In this document: positions 60,701 through 64,000 of the stretch, piece by piece
How the letters are laid out: each line of letters starts with the position of its first letter
Position numbering within the stretch: the stretch's first letter is position 1
Assembly (NCBI GenBank): GCA_034509925.1
Contig: CM067528.1
Coordinates: 6,244,001-6,308,000 of the forward strand
From: Hirudinaria manillensis
Lineage: Eukaryota; Annelida; Clitellata; Hirudinida; Hirudinidae
DNA: 64,000 nucleotides
Direction of reading: 5' to 3'
The notes under the pieces: model-generated
The model's input: the letters and a program-made list of their open reading frames with translations, nothing else
Database searches by the model: none
What the model was told of the DNA's origin: nothing
Made by a program: the position numbers and the translations under genes

Positions 60701-61183
60701 AAGATGTGGAAATGAAAGATGAATTGAACCAGGACGATTTATTACTGCGTCCTATTTTCAGCAACATTTCAGGTCAAAGTTCAATCAACGCTTCCCAAGG
60801 CAGGATCTGAACTCAAGTCCTCCGAAACTCAAAAAGTGTTTGTTTACCTTTTCAACCCCTTAGCTTTTTATGAAAACAATTACAATTACAGTTAGACAAT
60901 GGGATTACTATATCAATGCAATTGTTTACTATTATTACTATTATTATTATTACTATTGTTGCTTATATTCATCATCATCACCCACCTCAAAAATTCCAGA
61001 GTGCAGTTCATCAATGGTCGCCTTGTGCTGTTGAACGAACTTCTCGTACAAGAGCCTCGAAACGATGCATGTTTTTCCCACGCCCGTCGAACCCAAAAGT
61101 ACGACTCTGAAGTGTCTTTTGTCCCTGAACAAACGCGAACCAATCAGGTCGGCCGTACTGGATTTGGATCTGGGTCGGTTCAT
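54733..61183 (-). CDS. Ras-dva-like small GTPase with a ~290-residue insert (3 exons)
   Basis: Exons 61183-60986, 57061-56974 and 55913-54733, GT-AG, phases 0 and 1, 488 aa. G1 P-loop GSTGVGKT is at 31-38. The switch I region has TIDELHS at about 57. G3 DTSG is at 78-81, inside [21 protein letters not shown] starts at 96, EVKGDP and then G4 NKSD are at 137-140, and G5 SAKN is at 459-462. DTSGxxxFPAMxxLSI and EEI.EVKGD are typical of the Ras-dva group, membrane-linked Ras relatives known from development. Between NKSD and SAK a normal Ras has about 30 residues; here about 318 are present, with poly-Asp, poly-Ser, Arg/Lys clusters, poly-Gln and poly-His. No C-terminal CaaX box; the protein ends FEVELLA. 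Intron 1 (3.9 kb) contains a huge (TGAA)n tract and an LTR scrap. Start is the first ATG of the frame near the P-loop. Confidence 0.85.
55921..55960. repeat. (ATG)n microsatellite at the acceptor of exon 3
   Basis: TGATGATGATG and GAGGAGG runs lie directly upstream of the exon 3 acceptor of the GTPase gene, where a pyrimidine-rich tract would be expected (minus strand CATCATCATC). Confidence 0.7.
56403..56775 (+). pseudogene. Decayed Helitron helicase C-terminus
   Basis: With frame changes, the sequence reads [17 protein letters not shown], then [11 protein letters not shown], then [20 protein letters not shown], then [20 protein letters not shown], then [12 protein letters not shown] to a TGA at 56773-56775. 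These are the last blocks of the Pif1-like helicase of Helitron Rep/Hel proteins (the usual form has FAMTINKxQGQ and [14 protein letters not shown]). At least one in-frame stop and two frameshifts (near 56553 and 56623) make it a pseudogene. Confidence 0.82.
56403..56872 (+). mobile_element. 3' part of a Helitron ending in CTAG
   Basis: The decayed helicase end is followed by about 100 bp of 3' UTR and the terminal hairpin GCCACagcaacGCGTGGC, then GGGCACCGCTAG, with T following at 56873. Its last part matches the short copy at 50432-50764. The 5' boundary was not found, so the given start is only where helicase similarity begins. It lies within intron 2 of the GTPase gene (55914-56973). Confidence 0.8.
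57325..57461 (-). mobile_element. LTR fragment (U3 part) next to the (TGAA)n tract
   Basis: In element sense it starts TGTTGGATCCCTAGATCC and runs through the ATTAATTAA inverted repeat to CAGACTCTTTGGTTAGG. It matches the 5' half of the solo LTR at 43760-44058, but the part with AATAAA and CCCCGGGTTATTACA is missing. Starts 22 bp from the giant repeat tract. Confidence 0.75.
57484..58947. repeat. Giant (TGAA)n microsatellite, about 360 copies
   Basis: An almost uninterrupted tetranucleotide run of about 1,450 bp, passing into (TAAA)n over the last ~18 bp. Six one-base slips occur, near 57781, 58056, 58151, 58206, 58306 and 58442 (extra A, or a TGA triplet). The minus strand reads FIHS repeatedly because four bases times three contain no stop. 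It lies within intron 1 of the GTPase gene. Confidence 0.97.
58951..60985. other. Remainder of intron 1 of the Ras-dva-like gene
   Basis: AT-rich. A possible Tc1/mariner-like end (CAGTGCCTGTCATAAG) is near 59760, but no matching second end was seen. Otherwise nothing recognised. Confidence 0.4.
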
Positions 61184-62916
61184 GCTTTTCTGGGTCAAGT
61201 GACTGGTGTAGGCAAACGTAGTAGATGAATTGTTGATTCGCTAAATGAATGTCCTTCTAAATGCATTGAATGCATTCAAACTCCTCTTCATTCGACAAAG
61301 TTGAGTTCACAACTATAGGATTAGATATAGGATTTTGTTTCATAACCGGCGACGATGATGATGGTAATGAAGCTAATTTTAAATAATTATTTATATTTCC
61401 AATTTATTAATATTGTTATTATTGTTACTACTTTCTAATTATAACTGGGGGAATCTCCAAGAAGCTCCTTGCTGGAACGATCATGATTCCGGCATATCAT
61501 CATCATCGTCATCATCGTCGTCATCGTCGTCACCGTGGAATCATGATAAGTATAAGCACAATTATCCTAGTGAATAAAACTGAATATTGAAACATAAGAC
61601 AGGAATTCTTAAAATTAAAACCATTTAAATATCATTTTTGATTTTGAACAACAAACTTACCATTGGATTAAAATCATCAACTGATTACATTAAGTGATTT
61701 ATTCTGCAAATTCATGTTCTTATATTTTATTATAATAATATTTAATAATTTTCCACTAATTTATATTTTGATTCTATCGAGTAACTACTTTCGCAAATAC
61801 TTGTAAACTTATAGATATTACAAAATTAATTAATAAAAATAAATACAATTATTATTATTATTATTAATAATATTAATATTTATTATTTAATATCAATAAA
61901 CATAATAATTTACGTGCTATTATTATTAATAGCTTCATATTTTAAGGGAGGCCTCTCTAACAGCGTTGAAAATAATATTGAAATTATATTAAGCTCTCGT
62001 AAGTAAACAAAATATTTTTAATTCATAAATCAGAAATATTTTCCATTACAATTATTCCAAGATTATTATTATTATTATTATTAATATTATTAAAATCTTA
62101 AATATTGAAAAGTAGAAACTTGCAAAAAAGCAGATCTTCAGAGGAACTGAAGTCCAATCATTTTGATGAGAAAAATTCTCTTCGAAGCTTCCAACGCTTG
62201 GTTGGTGACCATCTTTTATACGTTCCACAAGATACGTTTAGCATCGTCTTTTGTTTTTAACCACTTACGGATTAAATTCAATAAATTCATTTATTAATTC
62301 GTCAGTTATAAATAAACATAAACAAACAATTGTTTTTTTCTTTTATAAATTAATTGTTTAAAGTTTTTTTCGTAAATTATGGAAAAATATAAATTAGTTT
62401 CAATTAGGCTTGTGCTTATTTGGGTCCAGCGAGAGGATTTTTTTCGTAGTACTTTCATGTGGTACTAAGGTGAAGTACTTGGAAGAAGTGCTTACAAAAA
62501 GAGTACTTTCAAGAAGTACTTCCAATAGTACTAGCGCAATATTTGTAAAACGTACTTACAAACTGTACTTGCACGAATTGGTTACAAAAAGTAATTGCAG
62601 AATACCTTTGTACTTGTTCAACACGAAATTCCTCGAGAACATTGGAAATTTATAAATCGTTTCTTTTTATGAGTTCAGTTGAAAAAAATTAGCAAAAAAA
62701 AAAAAACACAAATCGTTGTTGGTTGATTGATTGATTTTATGTCGTGATTTTATGATTTTATTGATTTCTTTTGAAATATAATTAATTAATATTCTTTAAA
62801 TTGTGACAACTTATTGTAAATGCTGAACTCCGAAAATCACTTTTGAAAATCTACTTCAAATGCACAAATCTTGAACTATTGATTTCTGCTTGCTATTAAT
62901 AGCAATATCTCTCAGT

Positions 62917-62917
<1 letters not shown>

Positions 62918-62951
<34 letters not shown>

Positions 62952-62970
62952 TAATAATAATAATAATAAA
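62918..62970. repeat. (AAT)n microsatellite
   Basis: About 17 AAT triplets with one ACA interruption. Confidence 0.85.
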
Positions 62971-63767
62971 TTAATAATAATAACTTAATTAATTAAAATA
63001 TTTAGATGACTTGATCTTCAAGAATAAAATTAGCACTTCTACCTCGGGCGAAATCAACTCATTTTTTATGTATAATTCTTCGGTCATTTAATATTCCTTT
63101 AATGGATGTCCAAATTAAAATGTATTTTTTAAAATATTTTTGAATAATTTAAAATTAAAATTAAAATCGTTATATTTGGATTTTAAAAATTCTGGTTTGC
63201 GAATGCATTAAATTTTCCAGCGGTTAAACCGTGGTTATTTGCTATTCATTTTGTCTGAAATATTCGAGAAACATTCTCACGTTTTGTTATTGTTGTTGTT
63301 GTTGTTGTTGCAATCCTAAAAATTATTTTCCAAAAGTCGTTTTTATTAAAATTTCAAGACAAATTCTCAGAAACAACAACAACAACAACAGTCATATGTC
63401 ACAATGTTATTGTAAAATGAGAGTTGTTATTAACGTGTTTCTCATTGGATACAAAATGAATTATTGTTGTATTGTTTTAACAATTAAGTTTAAATAATTA
63501 CGCAGAACTCCAGTTGAAATCGGTGGTGGTTTTGAATTTAAATGAAATATTAATTAATATAATTTAATTAGATGCATCACTAAATAATAATTTTAAATAA
63601 ACGTTTTTAAATAAATAAAACAGCAAATAATGTCGCATCAAAAGCAGAGAATTAATTAATTTTGTAAATATTTTTTTAATTAATAAATCTTACCAAGAAA
63701 TTACCGAAGACTTACATAAAAAAACATAAAAATGGACATGAAATGCTGATGCAACATAATAATACTA

Positions 63768-63781
63768 TAATAATAATAATA

Positions 63782-63820
<39 letters not shown>
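63768..63820. repeat. (AAT)n microsatellite
   Basis: About 17 triplets, one GTA interruption. Confidence 0.85.
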
Positions 63821-63822
<2 letters not shown>

Positions 63823-63939
63823 CACTTAAATAGCAATTTCCATGATTCATGTAATTTCTTAAAATGGCAATATATAAGCGATGGCATTGATACGCCACAT
63901 CATGATGTTGTATTGATTATGATGACATAGTGACATGGT

Positions 63940-64000
63940 GATATACAGGTGATATACAGATTTTATACAGATTACATGCAGATGATATACAGGTCATATA
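63940..64000. repeat. Short tandem repeat at window end (ATACAGRTGAT type)
   Basis: GATATACAG, TTATACAG, TACATGCAG and GATATACAG follow each other every ~11 bp and continue to the edge of the window, so full length is unknown. Confidence 0.5.

Larger units (their letters stand above)
61184..64000. other. Upstream region of the Ras-dva-like gene; low-complexity DNA
   Basis: Very AT-rich. CATCGTCATC runs lie near 61500-61535, and TTATTA/AATAAT tracts at about 61850-61875, 62920-62970 and 63768-63820. GTT/TTG repeats lie at about 63287-63310, and GATATACAG repeats at the window end. No gene supported. Confidence 0.5.

Noticed and set aside
1-64000. CRISPR arrays, operons, Shine-Dalgarno sites
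   Set aside because: Spliced genes and metazoan transposons show this is animal nuclear DNA; no direct-repeat/spacer array seen.

Overview
This is AT-rich nuclear DNA from an animal, with small GT-AG introns, many di-, tri- and tetranucleotide tracts and several transposon classes. Recognisable genes include a mitoribosomal protein, COX16, an NCAM/fasciclin-II-type adhesion molecule, a Ras-dva-like GTPase and a rhodopsin-like GPCR. The five-Ig, two-FN3 adhesion protein and the neuropeptide-receptor-like GPCR point to a bilaterian, probably an invertebrate. I cannot place the phylum. Exon models were built by hand from splice signals, reading-phase agreement and protein similarity from memory. 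No transcript data were available.

Layout. 0.9-4.2 kb, minus: a complete 11-exon MRPS5 (uS5m) gene. 6.0-7.8 kb, minus: a three-exon type II membrane protein with a DxD motif, a likely Golgi glycosyltransferase. 8.2-8.75 kb: a GC-rich, TIR-bounded repeat holding a reverse-transcriptase-like scrap. 9.5-16.3 kb, plus: a three-exon, tail-anchored protein of unknown family; its first intron carries a complete antisense Ty3/gypsy-type element (108-bp LTRs, 5-bp TSD). 17.8-22.9 kb: a 5.1-kb foldback/Mutator-like element with 9-bp TSDs and long inverted arms made of ~178-bp tandem repeats. 23.6-24.3 kb, plus: a four-exon COX16. 24.7-31.0 kb, minus: a 15-exon Ig/FN3 adhesion molecule, with a LINE scrap and a pogo-like MITE in one intron. 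33.8-35.4 kb: a gag-only LTR element encoding a SAP-like protein; related solo or partial LTRs lie at 42.0, 43.8-44.1 and 57.3 kb. 45.6-47.6 kb, plus: an intronless GPCR with a very long third intracellular loop. 50.4-50.8 and 56.4-56.9 kb: Helitron copies, one with a decayed helicase end. 52.3-52.9 kb: a 5'-truncated LINE. 54.7-61.2 kb, minus: a three-exon Ras-dva-like GTPase with a ~290-residue low-complexity insert; its first intron holds a ~1.45-kb (TGAA)n tract.

The genes do not form one pathway. MRPS5 and COX16 are both mitochondrial (translation and cytochrome oxidase assembly). The adhesion molecule, GPCR and GTPase are typical cell-surface and signalling genes. The most unusual content is in the mobile elements, above all the foldback element and the SAP-gag element, and in the enlarged GTPase.
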